DNA of 64,000 nucleotides from Bacilli bacterium (GCA_017404385.1 JAFRCK010000023.1:124001-188000); one strand, 5' to 3'; shown: positions 24,929 to 34,644, numbered from the stretch's first letter. Made by a program: numbers and translations. Notes: generated by a model not told the origin, from the letters alone.

Positions 24929-25414
24929 ATGGATAGATTTAGTAGAACCCTTCATGGCTATAATCCAGAAGAAGTAAATAAGTTTTTGGATGATGTTATA
25001 GTTCAAGTAGAAAGAATTATTGAATCAAATAAAGAAAAAGATAAAGAAATAGAAAAATTAAAAAAAGAAGTAAGTGATTTAATAAATACTAAAGCTACAA
25101 ATGAAACTATTACAAAAGCTAAGAAGTTTGATGAACTCCAAGGAGCACTTGTAGACGCTATTGATATGGCTAGAAATACTGGAGAACATATGAGAGCTGT
25201 TGCTAAAAAAGAACGTAATCTTATATTAGCTGAAGCTAAACAAAATGCTAATTTAATAATTAAAGAAGCTTTAGAAAAATCTAGTAGAATTGAATATCAA
25301 GCAAACTTGCTTAGAAGAAACATAATTTCATTTAAAAGAAGATTAAAAATTAATTTAGAAGAACAAATGAAATTAGTTGACGAAATTGAAATTATTGATT
25401 TAGAAAATAAATGA
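24929..25414 (+). CDS. divIVA: DivIVA-family cell-pole/septum protein
   Basis: Coiled-coil protein that marks curved membrane at poles and septa. 161 residues. The N-terminal lipid-binding domain is clear (FSRTLHGYNPEEVNKFLDDV), then two coiled coils. The usual membrane-binding Phe near the N-terminus is FSR (residues 4-6). Its position upstream of ileS is the conserved Bacillus arrangement. The Ile T-box starts right after it, and no clear separate promoter was seen, so the T-box may act within a divIVA read-through transcript. Confidence 0.93.
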   Translation: MDRFSRTLHGYNPEEVNKFLDDVIVQVERIIESNKEKDKEIEKLKKEVSDLINTKATNETITKAKKFDELQGALVDAIDMARNTGEHMRAVAKKERNLILAEAKQNANLIIKEALEKSSRIEYQANLLRRNIISFKRRLKINLEEQMKLVDEIEIIDLENK

Positions 25415-25429
25415 TAGAGACGTGTATTT

Positions 25430-25617
25430 ATGATATTTTAAGAGAGTTAACGGTTGGTGAGAGTTAATAATTATTAAATACAAGATCACTCTAGATATCC
25501 CCATTTGAATAGTTAGATTGGGGCGTAAAAATGCGTTAATATTTAAGAGCATAGAAATATCTATGAAGTAAGGTGGTACCGCTAGAAATAGTCCTTACAT
25601 CATAGATATTTTTTATT
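25430..25617 (+). promoter_or_regulatory. T-box riboswitch (isoleucine)
   Basis: Stem I elements agagagttaacggttggtgag (about 25441-25461) and specifier ATC (25485-25487, followed by A) mark an Ile leader. The T-box AAGGTGGTACCGC starts at 25570, and its TGGT tetrad fits an A discriminator. The terminator arm CCTTACATCATAGAT (25593-25607) pairs with ATCTATGAAGTAAGG just upstream. Bases 25543-25607 are identical to the Val T-box at 53692-53756. Confidence 0.9.
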
Positions 25618-25628
25618 TAGGAGGAAAT

Positions 25629-26588
25629 ATGATAGTATATATTTTATTATTACTAGTGGGGTTTGTTCTATTAATAAAGGGTGCTGATATATTTGTAGAT
25701 GGTGCTTCTTCACTTGCAGAGAATTTTAAAGTACCTAAGATGGTTATAGCATTAACTATAGTTGCATTTGGTACATCAGCTCCAGAACTGGCTGTTAGTA
25801 TACAAGCAATATTAGCTGGTAGTTCTGATATAGTTCTTGGTAATGTTGTTGGATCTAATATTCTTAATATTTTAATGATATTAGGTATATCAAGTTTATT
25901 TGGATCAATGGGTGTTAAAAGTAATACTGTACATAAAGAGATACCATTAACTATTTTAATGTCTACTTTATTAATGGCACTTGCATTTGATAATATGTTT
26001 GATAAAACAGCAACTAATGTAGTAACAAGAACAGATGGTTTGGTAATAATACTATTTTTTACAATATTTGTTTATTATTTATTTAGTGTAATGAAAAATA
26101 GGGATAAGAATGAAAAAACAAATCCAAAATTTAAAATACCAATGTCATTATTATTGCTAGCTTTAGGTCTTGCTGGAATAATTCTAGGAAGTAATTTTGT
26201 TGTAGATAATGCATCAGAAATTGCTAAAGTATTAGGTGTTTCTGATAAGATGATAGCTTTAACAGTTGTTGCTTTAGGTACTTCATTACCTGAACTTGTA
26301 ACTAGTATACAAGCAGCGAGAAAAGGTGAAAATGATATTGCAATTGGTAATATCATAGGAAGTAATATATTTAATGTAGGTATAGTTATTGGTATTCCGG
26401 CATTCTTTGTTGGTGATATAGCTGTAGGTGCATTTAATTATGTTGATATGATTACAATGATAGGTAGTGCAATATTGTTATTTATATTAACGTTTAAGCA
26501 ACAAAAAATTGATAGAAAAGAAGGTATAATAATGCTTTGTATGTTTATTGCGTATTATACTTATGTAATTATAGGAGGGTTAAAATGA
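25629..26588 (+). CDS. Calcium/sodium antiporter, CaCA family (YrbG-like)
   Basis: Cation/proton or Na+/Ca2+ exchanger in the membrane. 319 residues, 10 TM segments in two inverted halves. The two alpha-repeats are clear: TIVAFGTSAPELAVS ... GNVVGSNILNI (about residues 40-85) and TVVALGTSLPELVTS ... GNIIGSNIFNV (about 210-255). Its stop overlaps the ileS start (ATGA). Unusually, it lies between an Ile T-box and ileS, so it should be induced by Ile-tRNA starvation. Confidence 0.9.
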   Translation: MIVYILLLLVGFVLLIKGADIFVDGASSLAENFKVPKMVIALTIVAFGTSAPELAVSIQAILAGSSDIVLGNVVGSNILNILMILGISSLFGSMGVKSNTVHKEIPLTILMSTLLMALAFDNMFDKTATNVVTRTDGLVIILFFTIFVYYLFSVMKNRDKNEKTNPKFKIPMSLLLLALGLAGIILGSNFVVDNASEIAKVLGVSDKMIALTVVALGTSLPELVTSIQAARKGENDIAIGNIIGSNIFNVGIVIGIPAFFVGDIAVGAFNYVDMITMIGSAILLFILTFKQQKIDRKEGIIMLCMFIAYYTYVIIGGLK

Positions 26589-29500
26589 TATTTAAAAAAT
26601 TAGAAAAAGAAACTAACTTTGAGATGAATCAAAGAATTAGTAATTATTGGAAAGAAAATAAAATATTTGAAAAATCGATAGATAATAGAGATAAGAACTT
26701 TGTGTTTTATGATGGGCCAATATATGCGAATGCAAAACCTGGTCTTCATCATATGTACGCAAAAGAAATAAAGGATGCTTTTTGTAGATATAAAACTATG
26801 AGAGGTTATAAAGTACTAAGAAAAATAGGGCTTGATACTCATGGTCTACCTGTAGAAGTTAATGTAGAGAAAAAATTAGGTTTTAATGGAAAAGATGATA
26901 TAGAAAAATTTGGTATTCAAAATTTTATAGATGAATGCCGTAATACAACAGATACATGTATTGATGATGTTAAAAAGTTAACTAATATGATGGGCCAATT
27001 TATTGATATGGATAATCCTTATGTAACATGTTCAAATGAATATATAGAATCTGAATGGTGGATTATTAATGAAATGCATAAAAAAGGTCTTATATATGAG
27101 GGAAATAGGGTTTTACCATATTGTCCTAGATGTGGTACTGAATTATCTAACTTTGAAGTAGCTCAAGGTTATAAAGAAGTAGCTGTTAATACAGTTATAG
27201 TCCCTTTTAAAGTAGAAGGAAAAGATGAATACTTCTTAGCGTGGACAACAACACCATGGACTTTAATGGCTAATTTAGCATTATGTGTTAATCCAAAAGA
27301 AGATTATGTAAAAGCTGAAAGTATGGGATATAAATTTATACTTGCGAAAGCATTAGCAGATAAAGTTTTAGGCGATGATTATTCGATTATTGAATCATGT
27401 AAAGGTAAAGATTTAGTAGGCACTAAGTATGAACAATTAATGCCATTTTGTAAAGTTGAAGGTAAAGCATTTGAAGTTATCGCTGATGATTATGTAACAA
27501 TGGAAGATGGTACTGGTATAGTACACATTGCTCCTGCGTATGGTGTTGATGATAATAGAATATCTAAAGATAACGGAATTACATTTGTTAATCCAGTTGG
27601 TTTAGATGGTAAATATACAGTTGGTCCTTGGGGAGGTAGATTAGTTACTGATCCAGAACTTGAAATAGATATTATAAAATGGTTAAAAGAAAATGATAAA
27701 TTATTTAAAAAGATAAAAATAACTCACGATTACCCACATTGCTGGAGATGTAAACAACCATTAATATATTTTGCTAAACCAGCTTGGTATTTAAATAATA
27801 CTTCTTATAAAGATAAAATTATAAAAGCTAATAGTAAGATTAATTGGCATCCATCATTTGTTGGAGAAAAAAGATTTAATAATTGGCTTGAAAATATGAT
27901 AGATTGGGGTATTGGAAGAAATAGATATTGGGGATGTCCACTTCCAATATGGAAATGTTCTTGTGGTCATTTTGATGTAATAGGTTCTATAGCTGAATTA
28001 AAAGAAAAATCTATTGAAGAAATTAAAGATTCAGAACTAGATTTACATAGACCTTATGTAGATAATATTCATATCAAGTGTTCTAAGTGTGGTAAAACAA
28101 TGGATAGAGTAAGTGAAGTTATGGATGTTTGGTTTGATTCAGGATCAATGCCTTATGCTCAGTTCCATTATCCATTTGAAAATAAAGAGCTTTTTGAAAG
28201 TCAATTTCCAGCTGATTTTATCGCAGAAGGTATTGACCAAACAAGAGGTTGGTTCTATGTTCTATTAGTTATATCAACTATTATTTCAGGAGAAAGTTCT
28301 TATAAGAATGTTCTTGTTAATGATTTAATGCTTGATGCTAATGGTAAAAAGATGAGTAAATCTTTAGGTAATATAGTTGAACCATTCACAACAATTGAAA
28401 ACTATGGTGCTGATTCAGTTAGATTTTATTTGATGAATATAGGCCCAGTTTGGTCACCTATAAAATTTGATCATAAAGCATTAGATGAAGTTGTATCTAA
28501 ATTCTATAATACATTAAAAAATACGTATACTTTCTTTGAAATGTACGCTAATACTGATGAAGTTGATCCGAGAAAATTTGATGTTAAATATGAAGAATTA
28601 GAAGAAATAGATAAATGGTTATTATCTAAATATAATAATCTAATAAAAAATGTTACTGATTCCTATGAAGAATATGATTTAAATAAAGTTGTTAAATATT
28701 TAATAACATTCTTAAATGATGACTTATCTAACTGGTATATAAGAAGAAATAGAAGAAGATTCTGGGCATCAGAACTTGATACTTCTAAAAAAGCAGTTTA
28801 TAAAACAACATATGATGTATTAATTGGTTTCTTAAAATTAGTCGCACCAATAACTCCATTTATTACAGATGATATATATACTAAATTAACTAATGATGAA
28901 TCAATTCATTTGACTGATTTCCCAGAATATGATGAATCTAAAGTAAATGAAAAAATTGAAAAGAGAATGGATTTAGTTAAAGATTTAATATCTCTTGGAA
29001 GAAATGCTAGAGAAGAAGCTAAGATAAAAGTAAGACAACCTATTAATGAAGTTATTCTTGATGGTAAAAATAAAGAATTAATAAGTGATTTAACTCCATT
29101 AATAAATGAAGAATTAAATGTTAAAAATGTAACATTTGTTTCAGACTTAACAGAATATATGACACTTTCAGTTAAACCTAACTTTAGAGTATGTGGTCGT
29201 ATGTTCGGTAAAAACATAAATGAATATGCAAAAGAGTTAGAAAAATTATCACAAAAAGATATCACTACATTACAAAATGGTGGATCAATAATAATTAAGT
29301 TTAATGATGAAGATCTAGAAGTAAATGGTGAAATGGTAGAAATAAGAGTATCTTCTAAAGAAGGTTATGATGCAGCATTCTTAAATGATAATTTTATTGT
29401 TATTGATACAACATTAACTGATGAATTATTGCTTGAAGGTATAGCTAGAGAATTAGTTAGTAAAGTACAAAATCTTAGAAAAGAAAAAGATTTTGATATT

Positions 29501-29674
29501 GCTGATAGAATTAAACTATATTATAATGGCGATATTAAAGATGTTATTTCTAAATTTGAAGATTATATTAAGTCAGAAACTCTATCAACTGAAATAATTG
29601 AATCAGATAAATTAGATAACGGATATGATTTAAATGGTAAAAATGTTAAGTTAGATGTAGAAAGAGTTAAATAA
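26585..29674 (+). CDS. ileS: Isoleucyl-tRNA synthetase (IleS2-like)
   Basis: Charges tRNA-Ile. 1029 residues from ATG 26585 (overlapping the exchanger stop; RBS ggaggg). The class I signatures are PGLHHMYAKE in place of the HIGH box, the form seen in the eukaryote-like IleS2 clade, and KMSKSLGN. An editing domain (TTTPWTLMAN, GTGIVHIAPAYG) and two C4-type Cys clusters (CPRCG, CSKCG) are present, as is the long C-terminal domain. IleS2 enzymes are often less sensitive to mupirocin; this is family knowledge, not shown here. Confidence 0.96.
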   Translation: MIFKKLEKETNFEMNQRISNYWKENKIFEKSIDNRDKNFVFYDGPIYANAKPGLHHMYAKEIKDAFCRYKTMRGYKVLRKIGLDTHGLPVEVNVEKKLGFNGKDDIEKFGIQNFIDECRNTTDTCIDDVKKLTNMMGQFIDMDNPYVTCSNEYIESEWWIINEMHKKGLIYEGNRVLPYCPRCGTELSNFEVAQGYKEVAVNTVIVPFKVEGKDEYFLAWTTTPWTLMANLALCVNPKEDYVKAESMGYKFILAKALADKVLGDDYSIIESCKGKDLVGTKYEQLMPFCKVEGKAFEVIADDYVTMEDGTGIVHIAPAYGVDDNRISKDNGITFVNPVGLDGKYTVGPWGGRLVTDPELEIDIIKWLKENDKLFKKIKITHDYPHCWRCKQPLIYFAKPAWYLNNTSYKDKIIKANSKINWHPSFVGEKRFNNWLENMIDWGIGRNRYWGCPLPIWKCSCGHFDVIGSIAELKEKSIEEIKDSELDLHRPYVDNIHIKCSKCGKTMDRVSEVMDVWFDSGSMPYAQFHYPFENKELFESQFPADFIAEGIDQTRGWFYVLLVISTIISGESSYKNVLVNDLMLDANGKKMSKSLGNIVEPFTTIENYGADSVRFYLMNIGPVWSPIKFDHKALDEVVSKFYNTLKNTYTFFEMYANTDEVDPRKFDVKYEELEEIDKWLLSKYNNLIKNVTDSYEEYDLNKVVKYLITFLNDDLSNWYIRRNRRRFWASELDTSKKAVYKTTYDVLIGFLKLVAPITPFITDDIYTKLTNDESIHLTDFPEYDESKVNEKIEKRMDLVKDLISLGRNAREEAKIKVRQPINEVILDGKNKELISDLTPLINEELNVKNVTFVSDLTEYMTLSVKPNFRVCGRMFGKNINEYAKELEKLSQKDITTLQNGGSIIIKFNDEDLEVNGEMVEIRVSSKEGYDAAFLNDNFIVIDTTLTDELLLEGIARELVSKVQNLRKEKDFDIADRIKLYYNGDIKDVISKFEDYIKSETLSTEIIESDKLDNGYDLNGKNVKLDVERVK

Positions 29675-29699
29675 CTCTTTCTATTATCTGGAGGTTATT

Positions 29700-30188
29700 A
29701 TGATTATTGATTTAACAAAATTAATATACAATCAAATAGATAAAATAGATATTGATGATTCTATTTCTATAGGAAAAGAATATATTGATGGTAGTGATAT
29801 AAAAGAAATAAGTGATGTCAAAATAATAGGTAGTATTGAAGAAGAAGGGCCATCATATATTGTAAATCTTAATATAAAGTGTGAATTAACATTAACTTGC
29901 GCTGTTTCATTAAAAGATGTAAAATATCCAATTGATATTAATATTAATGAAATAATTAACGAAAATGATGAAAATATTGAAATTTTTGACAAAATTGTTA
30001 ATAATTCTATTGATTTAGTTCCAATTATATGGCAAAATATATTAATGGAAGTTCCGATTAGGGTTGTAAGTCCAGATATCAAAGAAGAAAATATATATGG
30101 TGATGGATGGAAGTTTATAACTAAAGAGGAAGAAAAGAAAGAAATTGATCCAAGATTATCAAAACTTAAAGATTTTTTAAGTGAATAA
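29700..30188 (+). CDS. yceD: DUF177/YceD-family protein
   Basis: 162 residues. Family proteins lie before rpmF (ribosomal protein L32) in most bacteria and are linked to 23S rRNA accumulation in plants and bacteria. The core pattern CELTLTCAVSLKDVKYPI ... WQNILMEVPIRV is typical. It is 17 bases from rpmF and likely cotranscribed. The ileS stop is close (25 bases), so these genes may share the T-box transcript. Confidence 0.85.
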   Translation: MIIDLTKLIYNQIDKIDIDDSISIGKEYIDGSDIKEISDVKIIGSIEEEGPSYIVNLNIKCELTLTCAVSLKDVKYPIDININEIINENDENIEIFDKIVNNSIDLVPIIWQNILMEVPIRVVSPDIKEENIYGDGWKFITKEEEKKEIDPRLSKLKDFLSE

Positions 30189-30205
30189 AGAGAGGAGTGA
30201 ATAAT

Positions 30206-30517
30206 ATGGCAGTTCCATTTAGAAAAATTTCAAAAACTAGAGGAAGAATGAGAAGAACTCACTACAAATTAGAAGCAGCTAATACTGTTGTATGTAAGAA
30301 TTGTGGTGCTAGTATTAAACCACATAGAGTTTGTCCAGAATGTGGTTTCTACAAAGGAAAAAATGTAATTGAAAAGGCTGAAGTAAAAGAAGAAAAAGTT
30401 ACTAAAGCAGTTAAAACTGAAAATAAAGCAACTAAACCAGCTAAAAAAGAAACTGAAAAAAAAGAAACTAAAAAAACAACTAAGACTACAAAAAAGACTG
30501 AAAAATCATCTAAATAA
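30206..30517 (+). CDS. rpmF: 50S ribosomal protein L32 with Lys/Thr-rich extension
   Basis: Large-subunit protein. Residues 1-58 are a standard L32 (MAVPFRKISKTRGRMRRTHYK, zinc ribbon CKNCGA ... CPECGFYKGK). The four zinc ligands are intact, so this is the zinc-dependent form. The remaining 45 residues are a low-complexity Lys/Thr/Glu tail not found in ordinary L32 (about 57-60 residues). ATG 30206 is the start; agaggag overlaps the alternative GTG at 30197. Confidence 0.95.
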   Translation: MAVPFRKISKTRGRMRRTHYKLEAANTVVCKNCGASIKPHRVCPECGFYKGKNVIEKAEVKEEKVTKAVKTENKATKPAKKETEKKETKKTTKTTKKTEKSSK

Positions 30518-30532
30518 TAGATGATTTTTTTT
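30501..30532 (+). terminator. Terminator after rpmF
   Basis: AAAATCATCTA pairs with TAGATGATTTT, then T residues; it overlaps the stop codon. Confidence 0.85.
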
Positions 30533-30572
30533 ATAATAATATGCTATAATTAATTTAGAAAAGAGGGAAAGT

Positions 30573-31136
30573 ATGAAAGAGGGAAAATTAATTGTAGTAT
30601 CAGGTCCATCAGGTGTAGGTAAAGATACAATTGTAAATAAGTATTTAGAAAAACATTCTGAAGATGAATTATCTATCTCTATGACAAGTAGGCCTATAAG
30701 AGATGGAGAAGTTAATGGGGTTAATTATTATTTTAAGACTAAAGAAGAGTTTGAAGAAGCAATAAAAAATAATGAAATGTTAGAGTTTGCTTTATATAAC
30801 GGTAATTATTATGGTACTCCAAAAGCTGAAGTTGAAGAAAGAATAAAAAATGGAATCAATGTTATTTTAGTAATAGAAGTTGTTGGAGCTATGAACGTTA
30901 AAAATATAATGGGTGATAAATGTACTCTTATATTCATTATGCCACCTTCTATGGAAGTATTAAAAAATAGATTAATGAATAGAGGTACTGATTCTAAAGA
31001 ATCAATTGAAGGTAGATTAGATATTGCTAAAAAGGAAATTGGAATTAGTGATAAATATGATTTCATAATCATTAATGATAATTTAGAAAAAGCTGTTCGT
31101 GATTTAGAAAATGTAATTAAGAATAATATTAATTAG
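30573..31136 (+). CDS. gmk: Guanylate kinase
   Basis: Converts GMP to GDP. 187 residues, normal length. P-loop GPSGVGKDT (about residues 10-18), GMP-binding SMTSRPIRDGEVNGVNYYF and EVVGAMNVK are all present. RBS gaggga. The next gene follows after 34 bases. Confidence 0.95.
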   Translation: MKEGKLIVVSGPSGVGKDTIVNKYLEKHSEDELSISMTSRPIRDGEVNGVNYYFKTKEEFEEAIKNNEMLEFALYNGNYYGTPKAEVEERIKNGINVILVIEVVGAMNVKNIMGDKCTLIFIMPPSMEVLKNRLMNRGTDSKESIEGRLDIAKKEIGISDKYDFIIINDNLEKAVRDLENVIKNNIN

Positions 31137-31170
31137 TTATTAGTGGTATACTATTAATAGAGGTGTTACT

Positions 31171-32334
31171 ATGAAAGATAATGATAAGAAGAAAATTGAT
31201 GTCAAGAATATTAATGAAATGACTTCTATTGGCACTAAGATATTAAAAATACTTTATTTTTTAATTATAATTCTTGCTATATATGCAGTAACTTTAATTA
31301 ATAAAGAATGGGGAATTTTTAAATTTATATTAACTATATTATCTGTTATTTCACCATTATTTATCGGAATTATAATTGCTTATTTACTTAATCCTTTAAT
31401 CAATAGAATGACTAGAAATAAAAAGATGAATCGAACGGTTGCGACAAGTATAGTATTCATAATCTTACTTATAGTTATTTATTTATCTTGTTCTTATTTA
31501 TTTCCGGTTATTGGAAAAGAAGTAAGGGATCTTATAAAATATATTCCTAATGTAATAGATTCAGTTAATGATTTTATAAATGGTATATTACATAGATTAA
31601 ATATTAGTGGAATGAGCGCAGAATTAACAGAAAGTATTAAAAACACAATTACAAGTGGTTTAACTAGTTTTACAACAGATATTCCAAATCATATGTTTGG
31701 AGCAATTAGTAGTGTTATAAAGGATGTCATATTAATATTATTTGGATTTGTTATTAGTTTTTATTTATTAATTGATTTTGACAGAGCGCAAGATTATATA
31801 TATGTATTCGTACCAAAAAAATATAGAAAAGATGTTCATTATTTGTTAAGTACAATTAGTGAACAAATATTTAGTTTTGTAAAAGGAACTGGGTTTGTAG
31901 CTTTATTAGTATTTATAGTATCAGCGGTTTGTTTTGGATGCGCAGGTTTAAGAGCGGCTATTTTCTTTGCTTTATGGAATGCCATAACTAATATTATTCC
32001 ATATATAGGACCATATATAGGAGGTATTCCAATAGTCGCAGTAGCTTTCGCAACAGATTATAAATTAGGAATCATAATATTAATAATAGTATTAGCTATT
32101 CAATTAATAGAAAGTTATATATTAAGTCCAATAGTCATGAGTAAGACTATGAAATTACATCCTGTAACAATTATTATTAGTTTATTAATATTTGATTATT
32201 TCTTTGGAATAATAGGTATGTTAATCGCAACACCTTTAACAGCTATAATTAAAACTATAATTTTGTTTATTGATGAAAAATTAAATATAAGAGATAGATT
32301 ACGTAAAAGAAATTCTTTTGGAGATGATTTGTAA
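31171..32334 (+). CDS. AI-2E family transporter (YtvI/TqsA-like)
   Basis: 387 residues with about 8 TM segments: pairs near the N-terminus (about 28-82), a long periplasm-facing loop with amphipathic helices (DLIKYIPNVIDSVNDFING), then C-terminal helices with NIIPYIGPYIGGIP (about 285-298) and LSPIVMSKTMKLHP. These motifs define the AI-2E family. Members export small molecules or act as Na+/H+ antiporters; the substrate here is unknown. Confidence 0.85.
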   Translation: MKDNDKKKIDVKNINEMTSIGTKILKILYFLIIILAIYAVTLINKEWGIFKFILTILSVISPLFIGIIIAYLLNPLINRMTRNKKMNRTVATSIVFIILLIVIYLSCSYLFPVIGKEVRDLIKYIPNVIDSVNDFINGILHRLNISGMSAELTESIKNTITSGLTSFTTDIPNHMFGAISSVIKDVILILFGFVISFYLLIDFDRAQDYIYVFVPKKYRKDVHYLLSTISEQIFSFVKGTGFVALLVFIVSAVCFGCAGLRAAIFFALWNAITNIIPYIGPYIGGIPIVAVAFATDYKLGIIILIIVLAIQLIESYILSPIVMSKTMKLHPVTIIISLLIFDYFFGIIGMLIATPLTAIIKTIILFIDEKLNIRDRLRKRNSFGDDL

Positions 32335-32348
32335 TCATCTCTTTTTTA
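32321..32348 (+). terminator. Terminator after AI-2E gene
   Basis: GAGATGATT pairs with AATCATCTC, followed by TTTTTT; it overlaps the stop codon. Confidence 0.85.
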
Positions 32349-32392
32349 TTTATGGTATAATTTAAATAGGCATATGAAAGGGGAAATGAAGT

Positions 32393-32647
32393 ATCAAAAA
32401 ACTAGTTGTTAAAGAAATAAATGGTTATGATTATATATTAACGGATAATAATAAAGATTATGTTAAGAATATTGAGTTTATAGATATAAAAGTAAATATA
32501 GGTGATGTTATATATGCACCAGATTATCTTATTAAAGAAAATAATTTATATACATATGGCCCATTATTAAAAGATACATCTATTGAAGACGCAATTAAGG
32601 TTATACAAAACGGGGAAGAAATATTTTTAACTAGATATTATGGTTAA
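32393..32647 (+). CDS. Small uncharacterised protein with apparent ATC start
   Basis: An open frame of 85 codons fills the gap before the first LRR gene but has no ATG, GTG or TTG start. The frame opens after a TGA at 32387, and ATC 32393 lies 9 bases after AAGGGG (32378-32383). The protein (84 residues, beginning KKLVVKEINGYDYILTDN after the start) has alternating beta strands and ends FLTRYYG. Its TAA forms part of the RBS of the next gene, suggesting translational coupling. A damaged start codon is the alternative. Family not recognised. Confidence 0.55.
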   Translation: MKKLVVKEINGYDYILTDNNKDYVKNIEFIDIKVNIGDVIYAPDYLIKENNLYTYGPLLKDTSIEDAIKVIQNGEEIFLTRYYG

Positions 32648-32658
32648 GGAGTACTAAT

Positions 32659-34644
32659 ATGGAAATAGATGATTTAAAAGAAATTAAAAAGCATTATGGC
32701 GAAAATATGATGCATCTATGTAGAGAATTGTTTTCTACTATATTAGAAGAAAAAGGAAGATTATTTCAACTAATTAGTCAGCATTTTGAATATATTAGAA
32801 CATTATACGATGATATAGTTAATCATCATCTTCAGGAAGAATTTAAAGATTATATATATAGTTTTATTGATGTAGAACAAGATTCTATTGCTACTTCTAA
32901 AACACCAGCTGAGTTACTTGATATGGCAAATTATGATCTATTTGAATGTCATTCTGAAAGTGAAATACAATCTTTTAGGAAATATTATGAACCACATGAA
33001 GAATTATGTACATTTACTTTTGGTGGTAGATTACATAGATGCTTTGTATTTTTTGCTGTAAAAAAAGATGTTGATAATATTATTAGATCGGATTTTACTA
33101 AACCAGATAGACAGGATAGATATGGTACCTCCGTTATTAGCATTCAATTTACAAGAGGAAATAATAATACTGTTTCTATAAAAAATAGATATAATCATTC
33201 TGTAAATAATCCAGATGCTACTTTTGGTAATAACTTGGATAATATAATCCCAGGTTTAACATATGCTTTTAATAAAACATATAATCTTAATATTACTCCT
33301 ATTACTAGATATTTTGATTTACATAATTATGTTCTAACTAATGAAGGTAAATACATTAAATATAATAGTGAAGTAAATGGTGTTTATTATTGTAGAGATA
33401 ATATAATATATCTTAATGGTCAAGTTAAAAGATATGATAAACAAAAATATATTGTCATGGATTATTTTATTTTAGATAAAGTAAATAAAGAAATTACATT
33501 ATTAGATAGTTCAATTTCTGATTCTTTTATAAAATCTATTGGTAGAATTGAAAGAATAGAAGAATTTGTTGATAAAAGTACGAAAGATAGAAAAGTATTA
33601 ATTAATAGTAATATTGAAATATTATTAGATAGGGATAATAGAATAATAAGCTATGTTAATAAAAATGTAGAAGAAATCGGTAATAATTTTATGTATTATA
33701 ACCGTTGGATGCAAAATATTGATATTCCAAATGCAACTAGAGTAGGTAAAGGATTTTTAAGAAAAAATAATTTTTTAAAGACATATGATTTTTCAAATAT
33801 AAAAACAGTAGGAGATGATTTCCTACTTCATAATAAGGGAATAGAGGATTTATCTATGCCTAATTTAATTAGTACAGGGAAACAATTTTTAGGCTATATA
33901 TTTCATTTAAATAGTATTAATATGCCTAAATTACAAATTGCTGGTGATGATTTCCTATTTAGTGTTACTAACATTGGAGAAAAGATAGAATTTCCAAATC
34001 TTGAGGAAATAGGAGACTCATTTTTAGATAAAAATACAAGTCTTGTTAGTTTTTCTGCTCCAAAGTTAAGACATGTTGGTGATAATTTTATTTCATTAAA
34101 TAAAAAAATACATTTTCTTGATCTACCAGAACTTGAAGAATTAGGCCATAACTTTTTATCTAATAATGAATCAATTTTAGAATTATCTTTACCAAAATTA
34201 AGAACAGTTGGAAGAAATTTTTTACATAAAAATAAAATAATTAAAAGAGTATCTTTACCTAGTGTTATAGAAATAAAATCTAATTTCTTGCATGATGCTG
34301 AAGAATTAATTTCTGTAGATTTACCAAATGTTGATTTTATCGATAATAATTTTTTAGTGTATTGTAGATCGTTAGGAGAAATTATTTTACCTAATGTTAA
34401 TATAATTGGGAATTGTTTTTTACATAATTGTGTAAATATAGAGAAAGTTATTATGCCTAATGTAGGATCAGTAGGACATGGTTTTTTAACTGAGGCAAAT
34501 AATATTACAGAATTATATATACCTAATATTATTGTTATAGATGATGAAGCCTTTTTATCTAGTTCTCCTGAAGAATTAAGAAATAAATACAAAGATAAAT
34601 TTATTAGTTTAGAAACATCATCAAGTAATAAAAGAAAGAGATAA
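32659..34644 (+). CDS. Cytoplasmic leucine-rich repeat protein, paralogue 1
   Basis: 661 residues without signal peptide or TM segment. An N-terminal domain (about 1-330) begins LKEIKKHYGENMMHLCREL and includes YGTSVISIQF and NRYNHSVNNPDATFGNNLD; I know of it only as a conserved region of uncharacterised gut Firmicutes proteins. From about 335 to the end are some 13 repeats of about 23 residues, with pattern LPxLxxIGxxFLxxNxxLxxL, a variant of the BspA-type LRR. The C-terminus is basic (SSNKRKR). It is followed by a close paralogue. A role in protein binding is likely; the partner is unknown. Confidence 0.8.
   Translation: MEIDDLKEIKKHYGENMMHLCRELFSTILEEKGRLFQLISQHFEYIRTLYDDIVNHHLQEEFKDYIYSFIDVEQDSIATSKTPAELLDMANYDLFECHSESEIQSFRKYYEPHEELCTFTFGGRLHRCFVFFAVKKDVDNIIRSDFTKPDRQDRYGTSVISIQFTRGNNNTVSIKNRYNHSVNNPDATFGNNLDNIIPGLTYAFNKTYNLNITPITRYFDLHNYVLTNEGKYIKYNSEVNGVYYCRDNIIYLNGQVKRYDKQKYIVMDYFILDKVNKEITLLDSSISDSFIKSIGRIERIEEFVDKSTKDRKVLINSNIEILLDRDNRIISYVNKNVEEIGNNFMYYNRWMQNIDIPNATRVGKGFLRKNNFLKTYDFSNIKTVGDDFLLHNKGIEDLSMPNLISTGKQFLGYIFHLNSINMPKLQIAGDDFLFSVTNIGEKIEFPNLEEIGDSFLDKNTSLVSFSAPKLRHVGDNFISLNKKIHFLDLPELEELGHNFLSNNESILELSLPKLRTVGRNFLHKNKIIKRVSLPSVIEIKSNFLHDAEELISVDLPNVDFIDNNFLVYCRSLGEIILPNVNIIGNCFLHNCVNIEKVIMPNVGSVGHGFLTEANNITELYIPNIIVIDDEAFLSSSPEELRNKYKDKFISLETSSSNKRKR

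Noticed and set aside
33903-34592. 229-codon minus-strand frame opposite the first LRR gene
   Set aside because: Its repeats are the mirror of the LRR repeats on the + strand, it has no RBS, and the + frame is clearly coding.
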